Positions 8,060 to 17,709 of a stretch of 64,000 nucleotides of DNA are shown one piece after another. The stretch lies in the NCBI RefSeq assembly GCF_965196975.1, contig NZ_OZ239981.1:2046001-2110000 (forward strand), given 5' to 3'. This DNA is from Endozoicomonas sp965196975 (GTDB lineage Bacteria > Pseudomonadota > Gammaproteobacteria > Pseudomonadales > Endozoicomonadaceae). The notes under the pieces are model-generated. The model had not been told where the DNA came from. It did no database searches and saw only the letters and a program-made list of their open reading frames with translations. Position numbers and translations under genes: made by a program. The stretch's first letter is position 1, and each line of letters opens with the position of its first letter.

Positions 8060-9034
8060 ATGGACACCTTATCACAGCATTACAAACCAAGAGTTTGTGA
8101 ATTTGTCTCGGCAAATGACGAACTATTGAATAACAGTTCTCACTATTTATCTGCATATTCTGAAAGTAAAAGGCAAGCTATTTTAAATGGTCATACGTTA
8201 TCGCCCTGTGATGATGTTACTTTGTACCTCATGAGAGGTATGCCTGGCCAAGGAAAAACTTATTATTGTGAGAATACTATTAGAGTTGAGGAAGAGCTCA
8301 ATGGTCGTGAGGTAAAAGTAATTAGTGCGAATTTGGTAGCTGCAGAAAAGGAGGCAAAAAGACAAGGTGTCGAGCTTAACAATCAAAATCAGAACGAATT
8401 AACTGAGACTTTTTTCAAAGACAGAGAAGGTTCTGACAGACAAGCACTAACCAAAGAACTTCATGGTAAATCACAGCACGATATGGATATGGCATTATTC
8501 GATCACTGCAAAGGTGACCCAGGAGACCAAAAGCCACTGACTATAGTAGTAGACAATACAAATATCCGTAGCTGGGAAATGGCGTCATATCTAGCTATCG
8601 CCTTAAAGCATGGAATCCCAAAGAAAAACATGACTCTTGTAGAGGTTGATCCTTTTGACAACCCTGGTTTTGGAGAGGCTCTTAAAAAAGGGATGGAGGA
8701 GAGAAGCGTTAAGTTTGTTGAGGGCAGTAAACAGTGGCCCAATATTAAATTTGAACGTATTAATGAAGTGGAAGCATTGCGCGGAAGATTAACCTTCCCA
8801 GCAGATGGCTGTAAGCTTGCAGCAGGTATTATTTGTAAAGCATTGAGCTCGACTCGAATATCACCTCTGGAGCCAGACTATATGCAAGGTAGATTTAAGA
8901 GCTATTTTGAGGGTACTCCATCAATGAAACCTGATTTACTGATTGCTGAAGCTATAGAAATTGCCAAAAGTCAAAATAAAGATCACGAAAACTGGAGAGC
9001 TAAGCAAGTAACCGTTAAGACTCCGTTATTTTGA
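8060..9034 (+). CDS. P-loop polynucleotide-kinase-like protein (N4BP2-like)
   Basis: 324 residues from the ATG at 8060; an upstream ATG at 8024 would add 12 residues and neither start has a clear ribosome binding site. The Walker A motif is RGMPGQGKTYYCE (near residue 59). The motif VVDNTNIRSWEM (near residue 170) followed by a hydrophobic helix matches the AAA_33 / T4 polynucleotide-kinase-like domain of eukaryotic N4BP2 proteins, where IVDNTNT.xWEM is diagnostic. Base composition is more A/T-rich than the neighbours and no operon partner exists, which suits horizontal acquisition. Substrate (RNA, DNA or small molecule) is unknown. Confidence 0.65.
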   Translation: MDTLSQHYKPRVCEFVSANDELLNNSSHYLSAYSESKRQAILNGHTLSPCDDVTLYLMRGMPGQGKTYYCENTIRVEEELNGREVKVISANLVAAEKEAKRQGVELNNQNQNELTETFFKDREGSDRQALTKELHGKSQHDMDMALFDHCKGDPGDQKPLTIVVDNTNIRSWEMASYLAIALKHGIPKKNMTLVEVDPFDNPGFGEALKKGMEERSVKFVEGSKQWPNIKFERINEVEALRGRLTFPADGCKLAAGIICKALSSTRISPLEPDYMQGRFKSYFEGTPSMKPDLLIAEAIEIAKSQNKDHENWRAKQVTVKTPLF

Positions 9035-9059
9035 GATAAACAAGAAAATCAACACTTCA

Positions 9060-9776
9060 TCAAAGTAGTACTCTGGCAATCATATTTATTGCCAGAGCCG
9101 TCAAAAGCCATTTAATGGCTAACAATAGCCTTTCATTGTTGAATTTACGGCGGATTTTTGTGCCCAGCCACGAACCCATTACTGATCCAGCCACCATGAT
9201 CAGTACGACTGTTTTATGCTCCCACAGTGAGACTCCGATCATTCCAAAAATGGGGATTTTAGCGACATGACTGAAGGTCATAAACATTGCACTGGTAGCA
9301 ATGATCTGATTCCTGTCAGTTAATTTATTGGCCAGGTAGCTCAAAGCCAGTGGTCCGGTTGAACCAACGACTATTCCCAGCCCTGTTTGCAGAAAACCAA
9401 GCAGGTATAGGTTTTCATACTCTTCAATAATTCTGAGAAACTGCTGACACCAGGTTTTGAGTAGAATATAAATGCCAATGGCCAGTGGAATATAATGAGT
9501 GGGAATGTTGAACAGCAGCAGACCAAACAGACATATTCCCGCAACAGAGCCGATAAAAAAGGCATAGAAAAAAGACCAGCGAACATCACTGAAAGAAAAG
9601 GCTACCCGTGAAACGTTGCTGGCGATCTGAGTGACAGCATGAATTGGAATAACCAGCGATGGCGCAAAAAACTGGGGCATTACTGCAATCAGCATCATTC
9701 CACCGCCAAAGCCAACAATGGCGGCCATTAGTGAAGCAACAAGGGCCAACAAGCCCAGCAGTAACTCAGTTCCCAT
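9060..9776 (-). CDS. TauE/SafE (TSUP) family membrane permease
   Basis: 238-residue membrane protein with about seven or eight hydrophobic helices. The N-terminal repeat AAIVGFGGGMMLIAVMPQF and the second-half GIVVGSTGPLALSYL are the two conserved glycine-rich motifs of the TSUP family, whose members move sulfonates, sulfite or other organic anions. It is convergent with the upstream kinase-like gene. There is no neighbouring enzyme to suggest the substrate. Confidence 0.85.
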   Translation of the reverse strand: MGTELLLGLLALVASLMAAIVGFGGGMMLIAVMPQFFAPSLVIPIHAVTQIASNVSRVAFSFSDVRWSFFYAFFIGSVAGICLFGLLLFNIPTHYIPLAIGIYILLKTWCQQFLRIIEEYENLYLLGFLQTGLGIVVGSTGPLALSYLANKLTDRNQIIATSAMFMTFSHVAKIPIFGMIGVSLWEHKTVVLIMVAGSVMGSWLGTKIRRKFNNERLLLAIKWLLTALAINMIARVLL

Positions 9777-10335
9777 TTACAATTTCGGCACACTAGTTTC
9801 TGATAGCGACTCCCAAATTATACATAGTTATGACTGAAAACAATTGACATATCGCAGTGAACAGCAAATACCTTTGGGAAGGCTGTCCATTGCAGACGAA
9901 GAAAATGACTTTTTTTATTGGCTCTATCGTTAATCATAAAACGTGAATGCGGTGGTGAGAAAAAGAGAGGCCATTGCCAGTTAGCTATGCTTCGGATACA
10001 ACACCATAGGTAGCAAACTGGAGGCTTCCGTGAATATTTTCATTGCATTCTATGATATTGATCATTTCTGCATTATTTTGAATCACAATGGCCAAGGCAA
10101 ATAACCTGTAATTTCAACGAAACCTCTTTACCCCCACCAAACGCCCAAAGACAAGTCCTATATAAACGACATATTCATTAATACAACCCTAAATATTATA
10201 ATAATATTTTCAATAAGGGACTGAATTAATAATTACAAGAAACGAATATCATGCCTAATTTTTCCACGTCATTGATATAAATCTAGGCTTAATTACCTTT
10301 TCATCGATTGTGATTACACGCGCCATACTAAGTTT
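9777..10335. other. Intergenic region without recognisable features
   Basis: 559 bp between the TSUP permease and a small hypothetical gene. The right half (10,130-10,330) is A/T-rich. I see no credible reading frame, tRNA or insertion-sequence end. Confidence 0.5.
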
Positions 10336-10785
10336 TTATAATTTACAGGAACTCGGCATGTTATTCAGCACTTGGATTTCTCTATCAGACATTTTTTTCT
10401 GCAAATAATCCAATGCAGTATTTTGTGTTTCCTGACATCGAATCACATTTCTCGAGGTAACAACTGCACAGCTAATCAGTAGAGGTAGTGCATAAAGGAC
10501 AACAGCAACTGAAGCAACGGTAAATATCCATGATAATCCTGCTTTTAAATATTGGTTATTTAACAGTGTTCTGTTTCTCACATAATGTACGGACACTGCC
10601 TTCTTATCATCTCGATCAATGGCTTCAACCACTCTATTCCTTATTGATGCAGCCTTCTCCTGACATTCAAAAGTGATACCAAAGAAACTCTGCGGTTCCA
10701 CTTCTTTTGGAGTCTCTCTATTTTTAGCTTCTATAAAACCCGCACCAGGATGCCCAGCCGGAAAATCGTTAGTAGCAGAAATCAT
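10336..10785 (-). CDS. Hypothetical protein with a membrane segment
   Basis: 149 residues, not recognised. The N-terminal 75 residues are hydrophilic, then a hydrophobic block (AGLSWIFTVASVAVVLYALPLL, about residues 83-105) predicts one or two membrane helices, followed by a polar tail with several Cys (C107, C117, C147). The start ATG has a good ribosome binding site (GAGGTG, 5-6 nt spacing), which supports a real gene. It stands alone between two non-coding gaps of more than 300 bp, the pattern of a lineage-specific gene. Confidence 0.55.
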   Translation of the reverse strand: MISATNDFPAGHPGAGFIEAKNRETPKEVEPQSFFGITFECQEKAASIRNRVVEAIDRDDKKAVSVHYVRNRTLLNNQYLKAGLSWIFTVASVAVVLYALPLLISCAVVTSRNVIRCQETQNTALDYLQKKMSDREIQVLNNMPSSCKL

Positions 10786-11101
10786 TCAACACCTCATAAA
10801 TAAAAGGGTTTATATAATTTCAGAATTTTATATTTACCAGAACATCCATAGCTAAGATTTATTTTTTCGATAAAGGTTCCTTTACTATTTCATGTACTGG
10901 TCATCAATTAATATAAACAACCCAGCCAGAGTTAAAATAATCAATAAAAAACAATATCAATTTTACGATAGAAAGCGTTTTTGTATTTCAAAAATGCAAC
11001 AGGATTACTCACCTTAAGAAAGAAGGAATATCATCGAAAGGACCAAAGCAACAGGCACATATCACCTATTACATCAGTCCACACCAGAAAAATAGCCCTA
11101 A
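10786..11101. other. Intergenic region downstream of purK
   Basis: 316 bp, A/T-rich in its left part. Holds the promoter side of the hypothetical gene at 10336-10785 and the 3' flank of purK. No clear terminator hairpin or RNA gene seen. Confidence 0.45.
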
Positions 11102-12250
11102 TCAGCCCTGAGACAAATCCCGCCCCCGCTGGACAACCCCTGGGTAATCCTCTTCAGGTAAAAACGCAGATAGAGCGACCAGCTTTTCACCCAGAGCTTC
11201 TTCCGACTCAGCCACCACATTGATGTGCCCCATTTTGCGGCCAGGCCGCTGAGATTTGCCGTACCAATGGCTAGTAACATTAGACACGGATAAAACCTCC
11301 GCAGGAATGCCTGACTGACCAAGAACGTTAATCATGACGCTTGGACCAATTGCTTCGGTGGTGCCAAGGGGCAAACCAGCAACAGCACGAAGATGGTTTT
11401 CGAACTGGCTGCAAAGGGTTCCCTGCTGGGTCCAATGGCCAGAGTTATGGACTCTAGGAGCTATCTCGTTCACCATCAGCTTGCCATCGACATCAAAAAA
11501 CTCAATGGCGAGAACACCGACATAATCCATCTCCGAAGCCAGTTTGCTGAAGGCATCCACTGCCTGACGGTGAATATCGGTAGAAACAGCCCTGGCCACC
11601 GACAGTGTAAGTACCCCGTTGGTATGCTCATTCTCAGTAACCGGATAGATGGCCATATTACCAGACCTGTCACGGGCACCAATGACGGAGACTTCTCGAC
11701 GAAAGGGAATCATTTGCTCTGCAATGATCGAGTGCGGTGCATCGGCACTGCCAGCTGCCAGAAATGCTGACATTTCTGACCAGATCTCATCCACATTACT
11801 ATTTACCTTGATTCGCCACTGCCCTTTACCATCATAACCGGCCTGGCAGGTTTTAATAACCAGAGGAAGCCCCAGATTCTCAATAGCGGTTTCCAGATGG
11901 GCTCGTTCAGTAATCAGCTGATAAGGGGCACAGGGGACACCGGTTTTATCCAGTAATGTTTTTTCAATACTTCGGTCCCCCCCTGCTTTTATGGCCTGTT
12001 TTCCTGGATAGAACTTTCCTGATGCTGAGCATAATGTCAGTACATCGTCCGGAATATGCTCAAACTCCGCGGTAATAGCATCACATTCAGCAATAGCCTC
12101 CGGGAGGCTCTGATCGATGATATGAAGTGTCAAGGGATGCATCAGCTTTTTAGAGGCAACATCATAAGAGATGATATTGATATTCAGCGGTGCCCCCGCA
12201 AGGCTCATCATACGCGCAAGCTGTCCGGCACCTAACACTAAAATATTCAT
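11102..12250 (-). CDS. purK: N5-carboxyaminoimidazole ribonucleotide synthase PurK
   Basis: 382-residue ATP-grasp enzyme that converts AIR, ATP and bicarbonate to N5-CAIR in purine biosynthesis. Visible are the N-terminal nucleotide-binding loop ILGAGQLARM (as LVLGAGQLARM), the ATP-grasp stretch LVIKTCQAGYDGKGQW, and the metal-binding end FFDVDGKLMVNEIAPRVHNSGHWT. It lies 12 nt after purE in the same direction, so the pair forms the usual purEK operon. Confidence 0.96.
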   Translation of the reverse strand: MNILVLGAGQLARMMSLAGAPLNINIISYDVASKKLMHPLTLHIIDQSLPEAIAECDAITAEFEHIPDDVLTLCSASGKFYPGKQAIKAGGDRSIEKTLLDKTGVPCAPYQLITERAHLETAIENLGLPLVIKTCQAGYDGKGQWRIKVNSNVDEIWSEMSAFLAAGSADAPHSIIAEQMIPFRREVSVIGARDRSGNMAIYPVTENEHTNGVLTLSVARAVSTDIHRQAVDAFSKLASEMDYVGVLAIEFFDVDGKLMVNEIAPRVHNSGHWTQQGTLCSQFENHLRAVAGLPLGTTEAIGPSVMINVLGQSGIPAEVLSVSNVTSHWYGKSQRPGRKMGHINVVAESEEALGEKLVALSAFLPEEDYPGVVQRGRDLSQG

Positions 12251-12262
12251 ACTGATCTCGTA

Positions 12263-12745
12263 TTACTCAGCAGGGTCTGGGTTGGCCAATACCGTTTCGG
12301 TCTGCTCTTTTCTGAACTCATCAATTTTGGCCCGCAGCTCAGGCTCTTGGCAGCCAAGGATCTGTGCCGCCAACAGGCCAGCGTTAGCTGCGCCGGCTTC
12401 ACCAATAGCCAGCGTGCCAACAGCAACCCCTTTTGGCATCTGACATATAGACAGTAAGGAATCAATACCGTTCAGCGCCTTGGATTTAACAGGCACCCCC
12501 AGAACGGGAAGGCTGGTAAATGCAGCAGCCATACCAGGCAAGTGAGCAGCTCCCCCGGCGCCGGCAATAATCACCTTTATCCCCCGGGCAGCGGCCTCAG
12601 AGGCGAAGTCTGCCAGCAATTGTGGAGTGCGGTGGGCAGAAACAACCTTTGTTTCGTAGTCAATGCCAAACCTTTCGAGCATGTCAGCTGCATGCTGCAT
12701 CGTAGGCCAGTCAGACTTGGACCCCATGATAATCGCAACGGTCAT
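12263..12745 (-). CDS. purE: N5-CAIR mutase PurE
   Basis: 160-residue class I PurE, which isomerises N5-CAIR to CAIR, the step after PurK. Motifs are MGSKSDWPTM (residues 6-15), SAHRTP (near 42) and AGGAAHLPGM (near 72). The start was set at the ATG at 12745 because AAAGGAG lies 7 nt upstream and family members begin right before this Gly-Ser-Lys-Ser-Asp motif; an in-frame extension to 12781 lacks support. It is the first gene of the purEK operon. Confidence 0.96.
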   Translation of the reverse strand: MTVAIIMGSKSDWPTMQHAADMLERFGIDYETKVVSAHRTPQLLADFASEAAARGIKVIIAGAGGAAHLPGMAAAFTSLPVLGVPVKSKALNGIDSLLSICQMPKGVAVGTLAIGEAGAANAGLLAAQILGCQEPELRAKIDEFRKEQTETVLANPDPAE

Positions 12746-12909
12746 AACCACTCCTTTATTCTGAGCGGGCAATAATAGCACATATAACCGACTTGACTTC
12801 AGGGAAAAGCAGGGTGAAACACTGTCAGCATCTACGAATCACAACGCCTGAGCTATTTTCAGATTAACCAAACGGTAAATGGCTCATCATGAACACTGGT
12901 TGATCATAC

Positions 12910-13752
12910 CTATTGAGTCCCTTTTACCAGCGGGATCCCGTTGGTACCCACTGGAATATACACCGTGGTGTGATTGGGGGACTCAGCCATCTTGAGCTGA
13001 GCATTAATGGCTTCATGCTGAAGGTAGTTTGACGTTAACGTTGCGTTGATGATTCTCTGAGCCTCCGCAATCCCCTTAGCCTCTTCGACCCGTATTTCTG
13101 CATCTTTCCGGGCAATATCTTTCTGGGTCTCTTTCTCAGAGAGCAGTTGCTGAGCAGCGAGCTTTTTCTCAACCGCATTGGCAACGATTTCCGGGTAATT
13201 GATATTGCCAACAACAATATTGGCTATATTGAAAGGCGTTACTGAAAGATAGCCACGCAACTTCTCGGTCACTTCCAGCGCAATATTTTCACGATTGGTT
13301 TTCAAATCCCCGCTATCGTATTTCTGCACCGCATCGCGAACGAAGGTTCGGAATGTTTCCCGCACATACCGTGCATACCACTTCTCCCCCCCATAATTCT
13401 CCACCACATCTCGAACAGTACCCGGTTTGATGGCAATCACAGCGTGAAAATCAAACGTAATATTCAGGTCATCATTGGCCAGTATTTTAAAATGTTCGGT
13501 ATAAGTGTTGGGTCTCATATCAATATTAATGACCTGATTGCGCCAAAGAGAAACACCATAGTTACCCGGCCCGGTCAGGGTTGCCCGATAGCCTCCAGCC
13601 CCAAACACCCTTGGCTTTTCGTAGACATAGCCCTCGTGGCCTGCAGGCGTATTAGGGTTGGTACATGCTGTGAGCGATAAAACAGAAAGAATCCCTACAA
13701 CGAGAAGCCCAGTCACACTTCCCAACAGAGAAGACTTCTTTTGAAGCATCAT
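12910..13752 (-). CDS. SPFH/Band-7 domain lipoprotein
   Basis: 280 residues from the first of two adjacent ATGs (13752), preceded by TAAGGA. A signal peptide ends in a lipobox-like LSLTAC, so the protein is likely lipid-anchored on the periplasmic side. The body is a Band-7/SPFH domain: FKILANDDLNITFDFHAVIAI, then a region rich in ARYVRETFRTFVRDA, and the coiled segment around KETQKDIARKDAEIRVEEAKGIAEAQ (about residues 205-232). Band-7 proteins form large rings that scaffold membrane proteases and other partners. Partner unknown; the two-membrane-segment protein gene next door is one candidate. Confidence 0.82.
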   Translation of the reverse strand: MMLQKKSSLLGSVTGLLVVGILSVLSLTACTNPNTPAGHEGYVYEKPRVFGAGGYRATLTGPGNYGVSLWRNQVINIDMRPNTYTEHFKILANDDLNITFDFHAVIAIKPGTVRDVVENYGGEKWYARYVRETFRTFVRDAVQKYDSGDLKTNRENIALEVTEKLRGYLSVTPFNIANIVVGNINYPEIVANAVEKKLAAQQLLSEKETQKDIARKDAEIRVEEAKGIAEAQRIINATLTSNYLQHEAINAQLKMAESPNHTTVYIPVGTNGIPLVKGTQ

Positions 13753-13855
13753 TACATCCTTAGATTCTATTTTAATTATCAGATCAGCAAAAAGATTGGC
13801 TCCTGTACCAAACACAGGCATGATTACCGAAAGTCAGGCATCAGCATGGTGGCAT

Positions 13856-14413
13856 TTACTCTTCGCTTTTTTTCGTGATGAAAAATCCTAAAAGGATTCC
13901 ACCGATAAGTAAACCAAGCCCCAACCATAAGCTCATGGGAAGTTCGGTTTCAACATTCCTCCGAATTTCCAGATGAGCACTGCTGACCTCGGCCTGTCGG
14001 TTGGTCAACTGAGTCTCCCAGTGATAGGTCGACTTTTTAGGAACGGAAAAGACATCAATAGAATGAATACGCCGCTGAGTCCGGGATAACTCATTAGCAG
14101 GGATATCCTTACTTTCCCGCCGGAGGGTGAGCGCCCCGCTTTTCGAAAGCACCTCATTATCCTGATCATCCCTGATGTCGATTGCATAACTGTAGAATTT
14201 TACTGCTTCACTTTTTGTGCGGCTGATAAATTCAGTATTCAATATCACACGAACGGGGCTCATGTCCGGTGTGAGCTCAACAGCCCCCTCACTCTCACCA
14301 ATATTTTCCAGGGGAATAGTTTCAGCTACCTCACCCGACTGGATGTACATTGACCCACTGTACACAATCAATACCAGCCCGATGACCATTATTAGAATTG
14401 TTATCCATTTCAT
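13856..14413 (-). CDS. Hypothetical protein with N- and C-terminal membrane helices
   Basis: 185 residues, family not recognised. Hydrophobic helices at residues 4-24 (ITILIMVIGLVLIVYSG) and about 158-178 (LWLGLGLLIGGILLGFFIT) enclose a polar domain of some 130 residues, probably periplasmic, with predicted beta-strand character. The C-terminus KKSEE is cytoplasmic. It lies about 100 bp upstream of the SPFH lipoprotein gene on the same strand, so a shared envelope role is possible. Confidence 0.65.
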   Translation of the reverse strand: MKWITILIMVIGLVLIVYSGSMYIQSGEVAETIPLENIGESEGAVELTPDMSPVRVILNTEFISRTKSEAVKFYSYAIDIRDDQDNEVLSKSGALTLRRESKDIPANELSRTQRRIHSIDVFSVPKKSTYHWETQLTNRQAEVSSAHLEIRRNVETELPMSLWLGLGLLIGGILLGFFITKKSEE

Positions 14414-14609
14414 TGTGCTGTCTGTCCCTGTATGTATCGATCCTTATAATTATTGATAACGTGTCTGATTCACCCTGTCCACTATCAGTCAGACAAATAT
14501 ACCGATACATCGACAGTATAAGGTGTAGGCTCCTGACTTTTTGAGGTGGTATGGAGAAGATAAGAAATCTAAGACTGCTGGTTTTCAGCTATCAAAGAGA
14601 TAGACAAAA

Positions 14610-14942
14610 TCAGTGGATTCCAGAATTGATATGAATAGCCAGCCAAATGGTATCAGTATCAGCGTCAGTCTGAGTTACCCGGTGCCTGAGGCCCGAGGGC
14701 AGCATGATATAATCACCAGGCTTTAGCAAAACTGGCTCTCTATTCTGATCAAACTCCAACACAGCTGAGCCACTTAAAAGAATCACCCACTCATCCCAGG
14801 ACTGGTCATACCACTCACCTTTTGGAGTCGTATGACCACGGGAGATAATCCGCTCAATCTTAACACCACCCAACTCCTGCAGAGTCTCAAACAACTCTTC
14901 AGGCAGTTCTGCAGGTATATGTTCGAACAGATTGTTTTTCAT
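14610..14942 (-). CDS. Small cupin-domain protein
   Basis: 110 residues from the ATG at 14942. It is a single cupin barrel: motif 1 around SRGHTTPKGEWYDQSWDEWVILLSG and motif 2 LKPGDYIMLPSGLRHRV (near residues 76-92) with His ligands for a metal. Family members bind small molecules or act as isomerases or regulators. It starts 16 nt after the der stop codon, so it is likely the last gene of the hisS-yfgM-bamB-der transcript. Confidence 0.8.
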   Translation of the reverse strand: MKNNLFEHIPAELPEELFETLQELGGVKIERIISRGHTTPKGEWYDQSWDEWVILLSGSAVLEFDQNREPVLLKPGDYIMLPSGLRHRVTQTDADTDTIWLAIHINSGIH

Positions 14943-14958
14943 CAATCCCCCTGAGCAG

Positions 14959-16383
14959 TCAGGAACGTTTTGTCTTACGCTTTTCCTTGGCAAACTGTGC
15001 TGACTTTTCAACTCTACGTTTGCGGTGAGCCTGCCTCTGATCAAGCTCCTTGGTTTCAGCAAAAGGGTTATCACCCGAGCGGAACTCAATCCGTATGGGC
15101 GTTCCCATAATCTTCAGCACTTTACGGAACGTATTTTCAAGATAACGTCGATAAGCCGCTGGTACCCGTTCAGTCTGATTTCCATGAATGATAATCGTTG
15201 GGGGGTTCATGGCACCAGCATGGCAGTAACGCAGCTTAATACGGCGATTGTTGACCATAGGAGGTTGATGCTCCTTAACGGCATCTTCCAGGATTCGCGT
15301 CAAACGATTGGTCGACAGCTTACTGGTAGCGGCTTCATAGGCCTCTTCAATTGAATCATAGAGGTTACCAACTCCGGTACCATGCTTTGCAGAAATCATG
15401 TGAATTCGAGCATAGTTGATAAAACCAAGACGCCGCTTCAGCTCTTCCTTAACTTGTGTTTTGTGCTCTTCCTGCATGCCATCCCACTTATTCAGTGCAA
15501 TAACCACAGCACGCCCCGCATCCAGAACAAAGCCCAGAAGGTGTAAATCCTGCTCTACAATACCCTCACGGGCATCCAGAACCAGAACCACTACGTTGGC
15601 ATCTTCAATTGCCTGAAGCGTCTTGATCACCGAAAACTTTTCGATGGACTCGGAAACCTTTCCTCGCCTGCGAACACCTGCAGTATCAATCAGCGTATAA
15701 TCCTGCCCAAAACGTTCATAAGGAATGTAAACGCTGTCACGTGTCGTTCCCGCCTGATCATAAACAACAACCCGTTCTTCACCTAACAAACGGTTTACAA
15801 GGGTAGACTTACCAACATTAGGACGGCCAACGATACCAATCTTGATACCTCTTGGTTTGGTTGACAGCTCATCAGACTCTTCGGTCTCACCGTCAGTACA
15901 CTCCAGCAGTACATCATTAATCATATTGCTGACGCCCCGCCCATGCACGGCTGCGATATGAAATGCATCACCAATACCCAGTGACGCAAAATCGGTCTCA
16001 GCCTGCTCCGCATCAACCCTGTCCACTTTATTAAGCACAAGGTGGTACTTCTTTCCCTGCTTGCGAAGGTGCAAAGCAATCATTTCATCAGCAGCGGTCA
16101 ACCCAGCGCGGGCATCAACCAGAAACAGAACAACATCAGCCTCATTAATTGCAGCCAGAGACTGTTCTGCCATTGCAGAGTCAATACCCTCTTCATCACC
16201 CGAGATACCACCGGTATCTACGACAATATAGGGATGCGAACCAACCTTGCCCTCGCCGTATTTCCGGTCTCGGGTTAACCCGGCCACATTGGCTACCAAA
16301 GCATCCCGGGAACGGGTCAGACGGTTAAAAAGGGTGGATTTGCCAACATTTGGCCGACCCACCAGGGCAATCACAGGAACCAT
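14959..16383 (-). CDS. der: Ribosome biogenesis GTPase Der (EngA)
   Basis: 474 residues with two tandem GTPase domains, the unique architecture of Der. First G1 motif is GRPNVGKST (residues 8-16) with DTGG and NKVD; the second is again GRPNVGKST (near residue 192) with DTAG and NKWD. The C-terminal KH-like domain ends in a basic tail (KRKTKRS). Der is required for 50S subunit maturation. The start was set at the ATG at 16383 so that MVPVIALVGRP is the N-terminus, as in the family. Confidence 0.97.
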   Translation of the reverse strand: MVPVIALVGRPNVGKSTLFNRLTRSRDALVANVAGLTRDRKYGEGKVGSHPYIVVDTGGISGDEEGIDSAMAEQSLAAINEADVVLFLVDARAGLTAADEMIALHLRKQGKKYHLVLNKVDRVDAEQAETDFASLGIGDAFHIAAVHGRGVSNMINDVLLECTDGETEESDELSTKPRGIKIGIVGRPNVGKSTLVNRLLGEERVVVYDQAGTTRDSVYIPYERFGQDYTLIDTAGVRRRGKVSESIEKFSVIKTLQAIEDANVVVLVLDAREGIVEQDLHLLGFVLDAGRAVVIALNKWDGMQEEHKTQVKEELKRRLGFINYARIHMISAKHGTGVGNLYDSIEEAYEAATSKLSTNRLTRILEDAVKEHQPPMVNNRRIKLRYCHAGAMNPPTIIIHGNQTERVPAAYRRYLENTFRKVLKIMGTPIRIEFRSGDNPFAETKELDQRQAHRKRRVEKSAQFAKEKRKTKRS

Positions 16384-16538
16384 AAGATTTACCAAAATTA
16401 CAAAGTACGCAGCAGGGAAACCATCCAGAACAAGACGCTCCCAGCGCATCGGCCGTAAGACCGAAATTGAAAACGGGCCGAACCCGATGAAAGGTCCAGC
16501 CCGACAACATTCTTAACAGATAGGTTACTTAATTCCGA

Positions 16539-17705
16539 TTATTCGGAAGCTTTTTCTTTCAAAGCAACCAGTTCACCATCAGCCGACAACACCAGGATCA
16601 ATTCACCATCCACCAGGGGCTGAGCTTTAATTGCGGAAGAATCGGCTTTGAAACGACCTGCCTGACTGCCATCAACCTGCGACAACAGGTGAACATAACC
16701 TTCACCATCACCAACCACTACATAGCTGCTGAACGCTGCAGGTGCAGACAACTGGCGAAACTCAAAATCTTCCTGCCGCCAGTTAGAAGCACCGGTTCTC
16801 TGGTCAATGGAGCTGACATAACTGTCTTCACTGGTAAGATAGATCGAACCAAAACCTTCTGTCATAGATTCGTAGCTGGATAGCTCTTTTGCCCAGCGAA
16901 CCCGACCACTATAAAGATCCAGCCCTGCAACATTACCCTGGAAGCTGACAAAGAAAATGGTGTCTCCAATAATCAAAGGAGCACCTTTGATATCTACCAT
17001 CCGCTCAAGCTCAGTGCTGCCCTTTGGTGCTGCAACCCGTGAACTCCAGAGTGGTGCGCCATTTTTCAACCGAAAAGCCTTTGCTTCGCCGCTGGCAAAT
17101 CCGGCAAATACCGCTTCTGTAAATATCAATGGTGAAGCAGAACCTCTTAGAGTCAAGGCTGGCTGAAGTGCTTCCTGGCGCCAGAGATATTTGCCATTTT
17201 CAGCATCAAGCACCGTCAGACGGTCATCAATACTCTGAACAGCGACATAGAAACCATCAGTTACTGGCGCACTGAGAATCTCACTACTTACCCGCTCTCT
17301 CCAGAGTTCATCTCCATTCTCTTGGCTCAAGGCAACAACTTCACCATCCAGCGTACCCAGAAGCACCATACCCGCCGCAGCACTGACACCTCCACCAACA
17401 TGGGTGTTGAGTTTTTTCTTCCAGACTTCTTTTCCAGTATCACGCTCAAGTGCAAAAACAGTACCTTCTGCACCAGAAACAAAGATTTTGTCTCCATCAA
17501 CTGCTGGCTTAAGACTTTCGAATCGCTTACCAACTCCCTTGCCAACACCTTTGGACCACACCTCCACCAGCTGAACCTTTTCTTCAGCAATCGTCTGGAG
17601 AGGTTTTGGGGTTCTCACCTCCTCTTCATCCGATGAAAAAAGACTGCATGCAGAAAGCCCCAGCATCAGCAGAAGAACTAAAGAGCCCCTGAATAACCTC
17701 TCCAT
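16539..17705 (-). CDS. bamB: Outer membrane assembly lipoprotein BamB
   Basis: 388-residue lipoprotein. The signal peptide ends in LGLSAC with lipidated Cys-20. The mature part is an eight-bladed beta-propeller built from PQQ-like repeats, visible as recurring units such as VFALERDTGKEVWKK and LTVLDAENGKYLWRQ. BamB belongs to the BAM complex that inserts beta-barrel proteins into the outer membrane. It lies between yfgM (4-nt gap) and der, the conserved gammaproteobacterial order. Confidence 0.96.
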   Translation of the reverse strand: MERLFRGSLVLLLMLGLSACSLFSSDEEEVRTPKPLQTIAEEKVQLVEVWSKGVGKGVGKRFESLKPAVDGDKIFVSGAEGTVFALERDTGKEVWKKKLNTHVGGGVSAAAGMVLLGTLDGEVVALSQENGDELWRERVSSEILSAPVTDGFYVAVQSIDDRLTVLDAENGKYLWRQEALQPALTLRGSASPLIFTEAVFAGFASGEAKAFRLKNGAPLWSSRVAAPKGSTELERMVDIKGAPLIIGDTIFFVSFQGNVAGLDLYSGRVRWAKELSSYESMTEGFGSIYLTSEDSYVSSIDQRTGASNWRQEDFEFRQLSAPAAFSSYVVVGDGEGYVHLLSQVDGSQAGRFKADSSAIKAQPLVDGELILVLSADGELVALKEKASE

Positions 17706-17709
17706 TATG

